From Prevotellaceae bacterium (GTDB taxonomy: Bacteria > Bacteroidota > Bacteroidia > Bacteroidales > UBA932), in the NCBI GenBank assembly GCA_031290755.1, contig JAITMY010000022.1, positions 1 to 14,423 on the forward strand: DNA of 14,423 nt, read 5' to 3'. Position 1 is the stretch's first letter. Every line of letters starts with the position of its first letter. Under the pieces are notes generated by a model. The model was not told the origin of the DNA. It did not search any database and was given only the letters and a program-made list of their open reading frames with translations. Below, in pieces: positions 1 through 7,062 of the stretch. A program made the position numbers and the translations under genes.

Positions 1-1306
1 TTTCGTTTTCGCCCGCGCTGATCTTTTCGCGGATAACCTGCACGTCGGTGGTTTTGGAGATGCGCCGCACGAAGAGGAAGAGCGCGAGGATAAGCCCCAC
101 CTCAATGGCGATGGTGAGGTCGAACACCACGGTGAGCAGGAAGGTGCTCAGCAGCACGGCCACGTCCGAGCGGCTGTTGTGGAGGATGCCGGTGAAGGAG
201 CGCCACTCGCTCATGTTGTAGGCCACCACCACCAGAATGCCCGCCAGGCAGCTCATGGGGATGAGCTTTGCCCACTGCGCAAACAGCAGCAGGATGAGCA
301 GCAGCGTGGCGGTGTGCACGATGCCGGCCACGGGGGTGCGGCCTCCGTTTTTGATGTTGGTCATGGTGCGGGCAATGGCGCCGGTGGCGGGGATGCCGCC
401 AAAGAGCGGCGCGATGATGTTGGCGGCGCCCTGCGCGATAAGCTCGGTGTTGGAGTGGTGCTTGGCGCCAATGGCGCCGTCGGCCACCATAGCGGAGAGC
501 AGCGACTCTATGGCGCCGAGCATGGCAATGGTGAAGGCCACCGGCATCAGCTTGCGGAGGGTGGCGAAGTCGATGCTGGGCACCTCCGGCGCGGGAACGC
601 TGGCGGCAATCTCGCCGAAGCGGCTCCCGATGGTTTCCACCGGCAGGCCCAGCAGGGCTACGGCGGCGGTGGTGAGCAGGATGGCGATGAGCGTTCCGGG
701 GATGGTTTTGCTTACCCTCACCCAGAGGAACGACACCAGCACGGTGAACACCGAGATGCCCGTGGCGTAAGGGTTCAGCGAGGAGAGGTGGCGGAAGTAG
801 GCGAGCCACTTTTCGTGGAAGGCTGCCGGCGTGTCGGCCATTGTCAGCCCGAAGAAGTCTTTGATTTGCGTGGAGAAGATGACCAGCGCGATGCCGCTCG
901 TGAAGCCCACGATGACGGGGTAGGGCATGAACTTAATCACGTCGCCCAAGTGCAGCAGGCCCATGACGATGAGCATCACGCCGGCGATGATGGTGGCAAT
1001 CATCAGCCCTTGCAGGCCGTAGGTGCCCACCACGCCGGCCACGATGACGATGAAGGCGCCCGTTGGCCCGCCTATTTGCACGCGGCTGCCGCCCAGCAGC
1101 GACACGATGAGGCCGGCGATGATGGCCGTGATGATGCCCTTTTCGGGCGTAACGCCGGAGGCAATGCCAAAGGCGATGGCCAGCGGCAGGGCTACAATGC
1201 CCACGATGACCCCCGCAATGCAGTCCTGTAGGAGCTGCCGGCGGCTGTAGCTGCGCAGGGTGTTCAGCAGCTCGGGGTGAAAGATGTCGAAGAAGAAGCG
1301 TTTCAT
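1..1306 (-). CDS. SulP-family inorganic anion transporter (partial, C-terminus beyond left edge)
   Basis: Inner-membrane permease of the SLC26/SulP family, predicted to import sulfate or another inorganic anion (bicarbonate is also known in the family). About 435 residues are visible from the ATG at 1306, read on the minus strand. The N-terminal SulP signature is clear: ALPLAIAFGIASG at residues 39-51, then GGPTGAF around 79-85. About ten hydrophobic spans follow. The visible part ends just after the last membrane span, in a charged stretch (RRISKTTDVQVIREK), so the cytoplasmic STAS domain usual in this family, if present, would lie outside the window. The gene starts 42 bp after the rseP stop on the same strand, with no terminator seen between them, so it is probably the second gene of an rseP transcript. 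The substrate cannot be read from sequence. The family call is very secure. Confidence 0.93.
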   Translation of the reverse strand, partial: MKRFFFDIFHPELLNTLRSYSRRQLLQDCIAGVIVGIVALPLAIAFGIASGVTPEKGIITAIIAGLIVSLLGGSRVQIGGPTGAFIVIVAGVVGTYGLQGLMIATIIAGVMLIVMGLLHLGDVIKFMPYPVIVGFTSGIALVIFSTQIKDFFGLTMADTPAAFHEKWLAYFRHLSSLNPYATGISVFTVLVSFLWVRVSKTIPGTLIAILLTTAAVALLGLPVETIGSRFGEIAASVPAPEVPSIDFATLRKLMPVAFTIAMLGAIESLLSAMVADGAIGAKHHSNTELIAQGAANIIAPLFGGIPATGAIARTMTNIKNGGRTPVAGIVHTATLLLILLLFAQWAKLIPMSCLAGILVVVAYNMSEWRSFTGILHNSRSDVAVLLSTFLLTVVFDLTIAIEVGLILALFLFVRRISKTTDVQVIREKISAGENE

Positions 1307-1348
1307 GTTAAAGGTTTAGCATCGTAGTAAAAGGGGGTTGTGGGGGCG

Positions 1349-2734
1349 CTACTTTCCTAACCACCGCAGGATGTCGTTCCCGTTGGCGTACACCATGAGC
1401 AGCAGCAGGAGCACCAGCCCCACGGTTTGGGTGCGCTCCAGAAACTTGTCGCTGGGCTTGCGCCTCGTTACCATTTCGTAGAGGATGAACATCAGGTGCC
1501 CGCCGTCGAGCGCGGGGATGGGCAGGATGTTCATAAACGCGAGGATGATGGAGAGGAAGGCGGTCATGCTCCAGAAGTGCGACCAGCTCCACGAGGGCGA
1601 GAACATGCTGCCGATGGCGCCGAAGCCGCCGAGGCTCCGCGCCCCCTCTTTGGTGAACACCAGCTTGAGTTGCTTCACGTAGCCCACCAGCGTTTCGGTG
1701 CCCATGACGATGCCCGCGGGGATGGCGGCAAAGAAGCCGTACTCCTGCTTTTTGGTTTTGAAGAACGACAGGGGCGAGCGCAGCGTTACGCCCAGCTTGC
1801 CCTTGGCGGTGGTGGTGAGCGCCACCGCGAGCCGCTGGCCTTGGCGGTAGAGGTCGAGGGTGATGGGCTTGCCGGCGCTGCGCTGTAGGCTGTCGCTCAG
1901 CTGGGCGAAGAAGGGAGTCGGGTGCCCGTTGAAGCCCACGAGGCTGTCGCCGCTTTGCAGCTGCGCCTCGGCGGCGGGCGAGCCGCCGGTTACCTGCTCC
2001 ACCACGAAGGGCCAGCGCGGCTGGGCGAACTCCTTTGCGCCCGAGGCCAAGAGCTGCTGCGCGAAGTCGGGCGGGAGGGTCAGCCGCACCGTGTCGCCCC
2101 CGCGCAGCAGGGTGAGGCTGTTGCCGCCCGAGAGCAGGATTTTACCCACGGCGCTGCTCAGCGTTTCCGGCGCCTCGCCGTTCACCGCAAGGATGGCGTC
2201 GCCGTTGGCGAAGCCGTTGTCCAGCGCCGCTTGGCAGTAGTCGTAGCCGTAGGTGGCGCTGGCAATGGGGAGGTACTCCGTGCCCCACGCAAACAGCATC
2301 ATGGCGTATATGGCAATGGCGGCCACGAAGTTCATAATCACCCCGCCGGTAATTATAATCAGCCGCTGCCACGTGGGCTTTGCGCGGAACTCCCACGGCT
2401 GCACGGGCTGCCGCATGGCCTCGGTGTCCATCGACTCGTCCACCATGCCGGCAATTTTGCAGTACCCGCCCACCGGCAGCCAGCCCACGCCCCACTCGGT
2501 GCGGTTGACCTCGCCCTTCATCTCCTTGGGGGGCGCGGGCGAAAGCCAGCTCAGCCGCCACTTTTTGTCAATGCGCTTGGCGCGGAGCACGGAGAACCAA
2601 GGGTTGAAGAAGAGGTAGAACTTGTCTATTCGGGTGCGGAAGGCGCGGGCAGCCCAGTAGTGCCCCAGCTCGTGCACGAGCACCAGCAGCGACAGGCTTA
2701 GCAGCAGCTGCGCAGTTTGAGTAACGATTCCCAT
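1349..2734 (-). CDS. rseP: RseP-type site-2 protease (M50 intramembrane zinc metalloprotease)
   Basis: Intramembrane metalloprotease that cleaves single-pass membrane substrates; in E. coli RseP cuts anti-sigma factor RseA and also clears remnant signal peptides. The protein has 461 residues, a normal length for RseP. The zinc-binding HELGH is at residues 21-25 in the first membrane span. GGVIMNF follows at about 130-136, then two PDZ-like regions at roughly 150-215 and 245-305. The third zinc ligand is D410 in the NILPIPALDGG motif (402-412), and a last membrane span lies near 437-450. The ATG at 2734 puts HELGH in the expected first helix. It is the first gene after a strong minus-strand promoter and is followed closely by the SulP gene. 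In many Bacteroidota dxr lies next to rseP, but not here. The substrate in this organism is unknown. Confidence 0.95.
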   Translation of the reverse strand: MGIVTQTAQLLLSLSLLVLVHELGHYWAARAFRTRIDKFYLFFNPWFSVLRAKRIDKKWRLSWLSPAPPKEMKGEVNRTEWGVGWLPVGGYCKIAGMVDESMDTEAMRQPVQPWEFRAKPTWQRLIIITGGVIMNFVAAIAIYAMMLFAWGTEYLPIASATYGYDYCQAALDNGFANGDAILAVNGEAPETLSSAVGKILLSGGNSLTLLRGGDTVRLTLPPDFAQQLLASGAKEFAQPRWPFVVEQVTGGSPAAEAQLQSGDSLVGFNGHPTPFFAQLSDSLQRSAGKPITLDLYRQGQRLAVALTTTAKGKLGVTLRSPLSFFKTKKQEYGFFAAIPAGIVMGTETLVGYVKQLKLVFTKEGARSLGGFGAIGSMFSPSWSWSHFWSMTAFLSIILAFMNILPIPALDGGHLMFILYEMVTRRKPSDKFLERTQTVGLVLLLLLMVYANGNDILRWLGK

Positions 2735-2767
2735 AGCGTTTTTTTACGGTTTACAATTTTACGGCTG

Positions 2768-2798
2768 CAAAGCTACGATGTTTTATCGAATTTAGCAA
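2768..2798 (-). promoter_or_regulatory. Bacteroidota-type promoter of rseP-sulP
   Basis: On the minus strand, TTG (2798-2796) is followed after exactly 20 bp by TAGCTTTG (2775-2768). This matches the Bacteroidota primary-sigma consensus (-33 TTG, -7 TAnnTTTG). A run of nine T precedes the TTG on the same strand, like an upstream A/T-rich element. Transcription would start near 2760, leaving a leader of about 25 nt before the rseP ATG. Confidence 0.75.
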
Positions 2799-2828
2799 AA
2801 AAAAATGCTCGTGTGGGTAAACTTTTGC

Positions 2829-2836
2829 TACCTTTG
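2829..2836 (+). promoter_or_regulatory. -7 box of the frr (and probably ychF) promoter
   Basis: TACCTTTG is a perfect match to the Bacteroidota -7 box TAnnTTTG, 77 bp upstream of the chosen frr start. No good TTG is found about 20 bp upstream (only TGTG near 2812), so the -33 element is weak. An 11-bp near-palindrome, CGCTTAAAGCG (2840-2850), covers the expected transcription start. Confidence 0.5.
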
Positions 2837-2885
2837 GGGCGCTTAAAGCGAAGTAGTGAGGTTGAGCAGAGCAATTTGGCGCCTC

Positions 2886-2909
2886 AAAAGTTGAACGTAA
2901 AAAGTTGAA
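2886..2909 (+). repeat. Short direct repeat in the frr leader
   Basis: AAAAGTTGAA occurs at 2886-2895 and again at 2900-2909, a period of 14 bp, ending four bases before the frr ATG. It may be a worn remnant of a 7-bp tandem repeat (AAGTTGA-like). The A-rich second copy may also help ribosome loading, since no Shine-Dalgarno site is evident. Confidence 0.5.
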
Positions 2910-2913
2910 AGCT

Positions 2914-3483
2914 ATGGATATGATTAGCCAAGCGAAAGAGCAAATCAGCGCAGGTGAAGGCAAGATGGGCAAGGCCTTGGAGCACCTCGACGCCCAGCTG
3001 CTGACCGTGCGGGCAGGCAAAGCCAACCCCAAGGTGCTGGATGCCGTAACGGTAGAGTACTACGGCACCCCCACGCTGCTGGCGCAGGTGGCCAGCGTTA
3101 CGGTGCCCGACGCCCGCACCATCCTTGTCCAGCCCTGGGAAAAGAAGCTGATACCCATCATCGAAAAGGCCATCTTGGTGGCCAACCTTGGGCTTACGCC
3201 CCAGAACAACGGCGAGCAAATCCGCCTCAACGTGCCGCTGCTCACCGAGGAGCGCCGCAAGGACCTCGTGAAGCAGGTGAAGGCCGAGGGCGAGCAGGCG
3301 CGGACAAGCCTGCGCAACGCCCGCCGCGACGCCATCGAAAACCTCAAAAAGCTACAGAAGGAGGGGCTTTCGGAAGACCTGACCAAGGACATGGAGGCCG
3401 AAATGCAGAAAATAACCGACAGCTACACCAAAAAGGCGGACGCCACCATTGACAAGAAAGAAAAAGAAATAATGACGGTGTAG
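2914..3483 (+). CDS. frr: Ribosome recycling factor
   Basis: Cytoplasmic factor that, with EF-G, splits the post-termination ribosome so it can start again. From the ATG at 2914 the product has 189 residues, close to the usual 185-187. Family hallmarks are present: the LRTVRAG-like segment (LLTVRAGKANP), YYGTPTLLAQVASVTVPDARTI, QPWEK, the RLNVPLLTEERRK segment, and the basic C-terminal helix (RRDAIENLKKLQKEG) of the three-helix domain I. A TTG at 2905 would add three residues; I prefer ATG 2914, and ATG 2920 is also possible. In many Bacteroidota frr follows pyrH, but here it stands alone next to divergent rseP. ychF follows after 43 bp and may share the transcript. Confidence 0.96.
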   Translation: MDMISQAKEQISAGEGKMGKALEHLDAQLLTVRAGKANPKVLDAVTVEYYGTPTLLAQVASVTVPDARTILVQPWEKKLIPIIEKAILVANLGLTPQNNGEQIRLNVPLLTEERRKDLVKQVKAEGEQARTSLRNARRDAIENLKKLQKEGLSEDLTKDMEAEMQKITDSYTKKADATIDKKEKEIMTV

Positions 3484-3526
3484 CGCTTTTTTTGAGCGCG
3501 TAGCCCCCCTAACCCCCTATCACTCT

Positions 3527-4630
3527 ATGGCTCTACAGTGCGGCATAGTAGGCCTCCCCAACGTGGGGAAGTCCACCCTTTTCAACTGCCTCAGCAACGC
3601 CAAGGCGCAGGTTGCCAACTTCCCCTTTTGCACCATCGAACCCAACGTGGGCACCATCACCGTGCCCGACGAGCGGATAAGCAAGCTGACCGAGCTGGTG
3701 AAGCCCCAGCGTATAGTGCCCACCACGGTGGAGATTGTGGACATCGCAGGCCTCGTGAAGGGCGCCAGCAAGGGCGACGGGCTGGGCAACAAGTTCCTGA
3801 GCAACATCCGCGAAACCAACGCCATCATCCACGTGCTGCGCTGCTTCGACGACGACAACATCACCCACGTGGACGGCTCGGTGAACCCCGTGCGCGACAA
3901 GGAAATCATCGACCTCGAGCTACAGCTCAAGGATTTGGAAACGGTGGAGGGGCGCATCGACCGCGTGCAGAAGGCCGCGCAGAGCGGCGGCGACAAGGAG
4001 GCCAAGCGCATGTACGAGCTGCTGACCCGCTTTCGCGACGCCCTCCGGCAGGGCAAGTCGGTGCGCACGGTGCCGCTCGACAGCAAGGACGACCGTCGGC
4101 AGGCCGCCGAGCTGTTTCTGCTCACCGACAAGCCGGTGCTCTACCTCTGCAACGTGGACGAAAAGAGCGCGGTGCAGGGCAACAAGTACGTGGACATGGT
4201 GCGCGAGGCCACGAGGGAGGAAAACGCCGCGTGCCTCGTGGTGGCCGCCAAGATAGAGGAGGAGATAGCCGAGCTGGACAGCTTCGAGGAGCGGCAGCTG
4301 TTTCTGGAGGAAATGGGGCTGAAGGAGTCGGGGGTGGCGCGGCTCATCAAGGCCGCCTACCGCCTGCTCGACCTCGAAACCTACTTCACGGCAGGCCCGC
4401 TGGAGGTGCACGCATGGACTTACGCCAAGGGCACCAAAGCCCCGCAGGCCGCCGGCATCATCCACACCGACTTTGAAAAGGGCTTTATCCGCGCCGAGGT
4501 CATCAAGTACGACGACTACGTGAAGTATGGCTCGGAGAGCGCCTGCCGCGACGCCGGCAAGCTGGCCGTGGAGGGCAAGGAGTACGTGGTGCAGGATGGC
4601 GACATTATGCACTTCAGGTTTAACGTGTAG
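3527..4630 (+). CDS. ychF: Redox-regulated ATPase YchF (OLA1/Obg-like)
   Basis: TRAFAC-class P-loop NTPase that binds ATP rather than GTP and associates with ribosomes; in E. coli it affects translation initiation and the oxidative stress response. The product has 367 residues, normal for the family. The G1 loop GLPNVGKST is near the N-terminus, followed by the conserved NFPFCTIEPNVG, the G3 region DIAGLVKGASKGDGLGN, the NVDE motif in place of the NKxD of true GTPases, and a C-terminal TGS domain ending VQDGDIMHFRFNV, nearly invariant in the family. Codon use is GC-rich like the rest of the chromosome. The stop codon is followed after only nine bases by the AT-rich restriction gene, with no terminator between, so the restriction-modification genes may be read from the ychF transcript. 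Confidence 0.97.
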   Translation: MALQCGIVGLPNVGKSTLFNCLSNAKAQVANFPFCTIEPNVGTITVPDERISKLTELVKPQRIVPTTVEIVDIAGLVKGASKGDGLGNKFLSNIRETNAIIHVLRCFDDDNITHVDGSVNPVRDKEIIDLELQLKDLETVEGRIDRVQKAAQSGGDKEAKRMYELLTRFRDALRQGKSVRTVPLDSKDDRRQAAELFLLTDKPVLYLCNVDEKSAVQGNKYVDMVREATREENAACLVVAAKIEEEIAELDSFEERQLFLEEMGLKESGVARLIKAAYRLLDLETYFTAGPLEVHAWTYAKGTKAPQAAGIIHTDFEKGFIRAEVIKYDDYVKYGSESACRDAGKLAVEGKEYVVQDGDIMHFRFNV

Positions 4631-4639
4631 CACAAGAAT

Positions 4640-5554
4640 ATGGTCATTGATAAATCAATACAAAGCAGAAAAACGGAGTTTCTTTCTTACTTCAGAGATA
4701 GAGCGAGTGAGTTTTTGACGGAAATCAAAATAAGATTTTCCGAAACGCAGGCAGACAAGCGGTCACGAGCTATCAACGAAAAATTAAATCAAACGAAGGA
4801 AAGTCTTATAGCCACATTACTGCAACAAGCGAACAAGGAACAATGGACAGCTGTTGAAAAATTAGAAGCCATTTTAATGTTTACTTACTGTTATATTGTG
4901 GTAATGATTGAAAGTCGAAACTCTGTACGGCCATACGAATATATGGATTTTTCGAGAAGAGTGGGCGAACTTTGGGATCCGTTTTGCAAGCTGTGTTTTT
5001 ATTATCCTGTTAATGATGTTTCATTGTTTATTCCACCCTTGTTTTCCGAAGTAAAGACAAAACTAACAAATGAGATCAAGGAGTATATAAACAGCCTGAA
5101 TATAACAGCGCAAGAAAAACGGGAGCTAAAATCATATTATGATAAAATCTGGAGTTTAGTTACATCCGGCGAGATACAGCTGGAATTGGATTTGCATTTT
5201 ATTCACTCAGGGCAAAAATATGTGGTTGATTTTAAAAGTGGTTTTGGCTCCAACGAAAAAGGAAATACCAACAGGCTTTTACTGGTTGCAACAATATATC
5301 GGAATTTAGATGATAATTACAAGTGTTTACTTTTTGTCAGATCAGAAGAAAACAATAGCTATTTCAACACGCTGAAAAATTCCAGAATTTGGGAAGCGTA
5401 TTGTGGTAATGAAGCGTATCAAAAAATAAACGATTATTCTGGCTATGACCTTAAACGGTGGATAGAAACAAATATTGACTGGAAAAATGATTTCAATACC
5501 GAAACTATAAATCACCTGACAGATAATAATTTGTTGCAATATTTACTTTGGTAA
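4640..5554 (+). CDS. Putative Type II restriction endonuclease, PD-(D/E)XK-like
   Basis: Predicted DNA-cleaving partner of the methyltransferase just downstream. The product has 304 residues with no signal peptide or membrane span. The N-terminal half looks helical and charged (residues 10-70). The likely catalytic core is LELDLHF (181-187) followed by YVVDFKSGF (194-202): D184 and the D197-F-K199 pair fit a PD-(D/E)XK site, with E178 or E182 as extra acidic candidates. I do not recognise the family with certainty, and the recognition site cannot be read. The role rests on this motif plus the gene pair. The gene is AT-rich, begins nine bases after ychF, and its TAA shares one base with the methyltransferase ATG (TAATG), so the two are probably translationally coupled. 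No control (C) protein gene is present and no clear promoter of its own was seen. Confidence 0.75.
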   Translation: MVIDKSIQSRKTEFLSYFRDRASEFLTEIKIRFSETQADKRSRAINEKLNQTKESLIATLLQQANKEQWTAVEKLEAILMFTYCYIVVMIESRNSVRPYEYMDFSRRVGELWDPFCKLCFYYPVNDVSLFIPPLFSEVKTKLTNEIKEYINSLNITAQEKRELKSYYDKIWSLVTSGEIQLELDLHFIHSGQKYVVDFKSGFGSNEKGNTNRLLLVATIYRNLDDNYKCLLFVRSEENNSYFNTLKNSRIWEAYCGNEAYQKINDYSGYDLKRWIETNIDWKNDFNTETINHLTDNNLLQYLLW

Positions 5555-7062
5555 TGATTAAAGAGGCACGAAAGTATCAGGCATTTTATACCAAATCGAC
5601 CCCCATTGTTGATTACATGGTGGAAAAATTATCGCTTCATGATTCCGACAGGATATTGGATCCTTGCGGTGGTGACGGAGTATTTGTTGAAGCCATCTTA
5701 GCGGAGAATGAATTTGCATATATTGACGTCTGTGAATTAAATCCTCAGTCAATCGGAATCTTATCCCAAAAGTTTTCAGCCTGCCCCAATGTAAGGATTC
5801 GTGAATGTGATACGCTTTTGGATATGGAGTTAGGCTTCAATTCATCATTCGGAGGCACCTATAATAAAATTATTGCCAATCCGCCTTACGGAGCATGGCA
5901 GGATTACAAAAAAAGAGGTGTCCTCAAAAAATTATATCCCGATTTGTATGCAAAAGAAACATATACCTTGTTTTTGTATCGCTGCATCGAATTACTGAAA
6001 GATGAAGGAATATTGTCATTCATTATTCCTGATACATTTTTGAGTTTGCATTTGCACAAAGCAATCAGACAACATCTGTTGACAAGAACACAGATTTTGG
6101 AATTGTCGCTGTTTCCATCGAATTTTTTCCCCGATGTCAACTTCGGCTATGCCAATCTTTCTATTATTACGCTAAAGAAAAAAAGTAAGCAGACCGATTG
6201 CCTCGATAATCATTTTAGGGTAATCAATAGATTTTCGAAGGTGAAGCAACTAAAAAACACGAAAGATGTAAGTCTCAATCATTACGTGTTTTTGCAAAAA
6301 AACATACTGAATAATGCCGACCATGCTTTTTACATTGCGGACAATGACCGCGTTTTGAAAATAATCAATGACGCAAAACTCAAAACAGGAGATGTTGCCG
6401 ATTGCGTAACCGGTTTTTATTCGGGCGATGACAAACGTTTTTTGCAAGTTATCAATCCAGATTTAAAAAATGGGAAGAATTATGATTTAGTAAATATCAA
6501 AACTGTAAACGACAACTATAAAAACAATCCCGACATTCTAAATGGTCTTGACGGAGAGCAATTTTTCATCCCGATTGTCAAAGGCGGAAATACCAAATAC
6601 CTGAAACCCGAAAGTTGGTTTATGACTTGGAGTAAGCAAGCCGTGAACCATTATAAAACAGACACAAAGGCAAGATTTCAGAATCCCTGCTATTATTTCA
6701 GATATGGGGTTGGTGTCCCGATGATAAGCTCATCAAGCATAACCGCATCCTTGATTGAAAACAAGTTGTTTGACCAAAGTATCGTGGGCATTTTTCCAAA
6801 AAATGATGTCCTGACCTATTATTTGCTGGCATTTTTCAATTCGCCCACTTGCAATCAACTCATCCGAACGATTAATCCATCGGCGAATAATCCGGCAAAC
6901 TATATCAAGAAAATCCCTTTTATAATACCGGATGATAGCATGTTGAATGCGATAACAGAAAAAACAAAAAATATAGTTTCCCAAATGAAAGTATCGGGAA
7001 ATTATGACGAGACAGTAGAAACGGAAGTACAAGAATTAATAAAAAGGTTATATGGATTCTGA
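5554..7062 (+). CDS. Type II N6-adenine DNA methyltransferase (gamma class)
   Basis: Uses S-adenosylmethionine to methylate adenine in a specific DNA site, protecting host DNA from the linked endonuclease. From the ATG at 5554 it has 502 residues. Motif order is that of gamma-class enzymes: motif X KYQAFYTKSTPIVDYM (8-22), SAM-binding motif I LDPCGGDGVF (35-44), acidic motif II with E61, and the catalytic NPPY (109-112) in IIANPPYGAW. The C-terminal half (about 215-500) would be the target-recognition domain, as in the M.PstI/M.HincII-sized group of about 500 residues. A TTG two codons upstream (5548) could also be proposed, but the ATG fused to the endonuclease stop is more convincing. The 3' end overlaps the next gene by 11 bases. 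The gene is strongly AT-rich compared with the host genes. Confidence 0.93.
   Translation: MIKEARKYQAFYTKSTPIVDYMVEKLSLHDSDRILDPCGGDGVFVEAILAENEFAYIDVCELNPQSIGILSQKFSACPNVRIRECDTLLDMELGFNSSFGGTYNKIIANPPYGAWQDYKKRGVLKKLYPDLYAKETYTLFLYRCIELLKDEGILSFIIPDTFLSLHLHKAIRQHLLTRTQILELSLFPSNFFPDVNFGYANLSIITLKKKSKQTDCLDNHFRVINRFSKVKQLKNTKDVSLNHYVFLQKNILNNADHAFYIADNDRVLKIINDAKLKTGDVADCVTGFYSGDDKRFLQVINPDLKNGKNYDLVNIKTVNDNYKNNPDILNGLDGEQFFIPIVKGGNTKYLKPESWFMTWSKQAVNHYKTDTKARFQNPCYYFRYGVGVPMISSSSITASLIENKLFDQSIVGIFPKNDVLTYYLLAFFNSPTCNQLIRTINPSANNPANYIKKIPFIIPDDSMLNAITEKTKNIVSQMKVSGNYDETVETEVQELIKRLYGF

Larger units (their letters stand above)
4640..7062 (+). other. AT-rich restriction-modification island
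   Basis: Base composition drops sharply from the GC-rich host pattern to AT-rich immediately after the ychF stop, and returns to GC-rich within about 80 bases after the methyltransferase stop. The block holds only two complete genes, endonuclease and methyltransferase. No transposase, integrase, tRNA or obvious flanking direct repeat was seen. This is best read as horizontally gained DNA inserted between two host genes without mobility genes of its own. Confidence 0.75.

Noticed and set aside
179..1231. 350-codon plus-strand open frame opposite the SulP gene
   Set aside because: Low-complexity, His/Gly/Arg-rich product with no family likeness; a shadow of the GC-rich coding strand beneath it.
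1922..2701. 259-codon plus-strand open frame opposite rseP
   Set aside because: Fully antisense to a well-conserved protease gene, with a composition typical of GC-rich shadow frames.
2797..2805. Nine-base A run as a phase-variation tract in the rseP/frr region
   Set aside because: Short, outside coding sequence, and explained as an A/T-rich element next to the rseP -33 box.
3482..3500. GCGCT/AGCGC hairpin with a T-run between frr and ychF
   Set aside because: The T-run lies in the loop, not after the stem, so it does not fit an intrinsic terminator, and the arms are only 5 bp.
3538..4476. 312-codon plus-strand frame inside ychF
   Set aside because: Arg/His/Gly/Gln-rich out-of-frame reading of a highly conserved gene.
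3920..4633. 237-codon minus-strand frame opposite ychF
   Set aside because: Antisense shadow without recognisable motifs.
5325..5340. TACTTTTTG as a possible internal promoter for the methyltransferase
   Set aside because: One base too long between TA and TTTG, and no supporting TTG was established; too weak in AT-rich DNA.
4640..7062. Flanking target-site duplication or insertion-sequence ends around the island
   Set aside because: Comparing the bases next to 4631-4640 and 7060-7090 by eye showed no convincing direct or inverted repeat pair.
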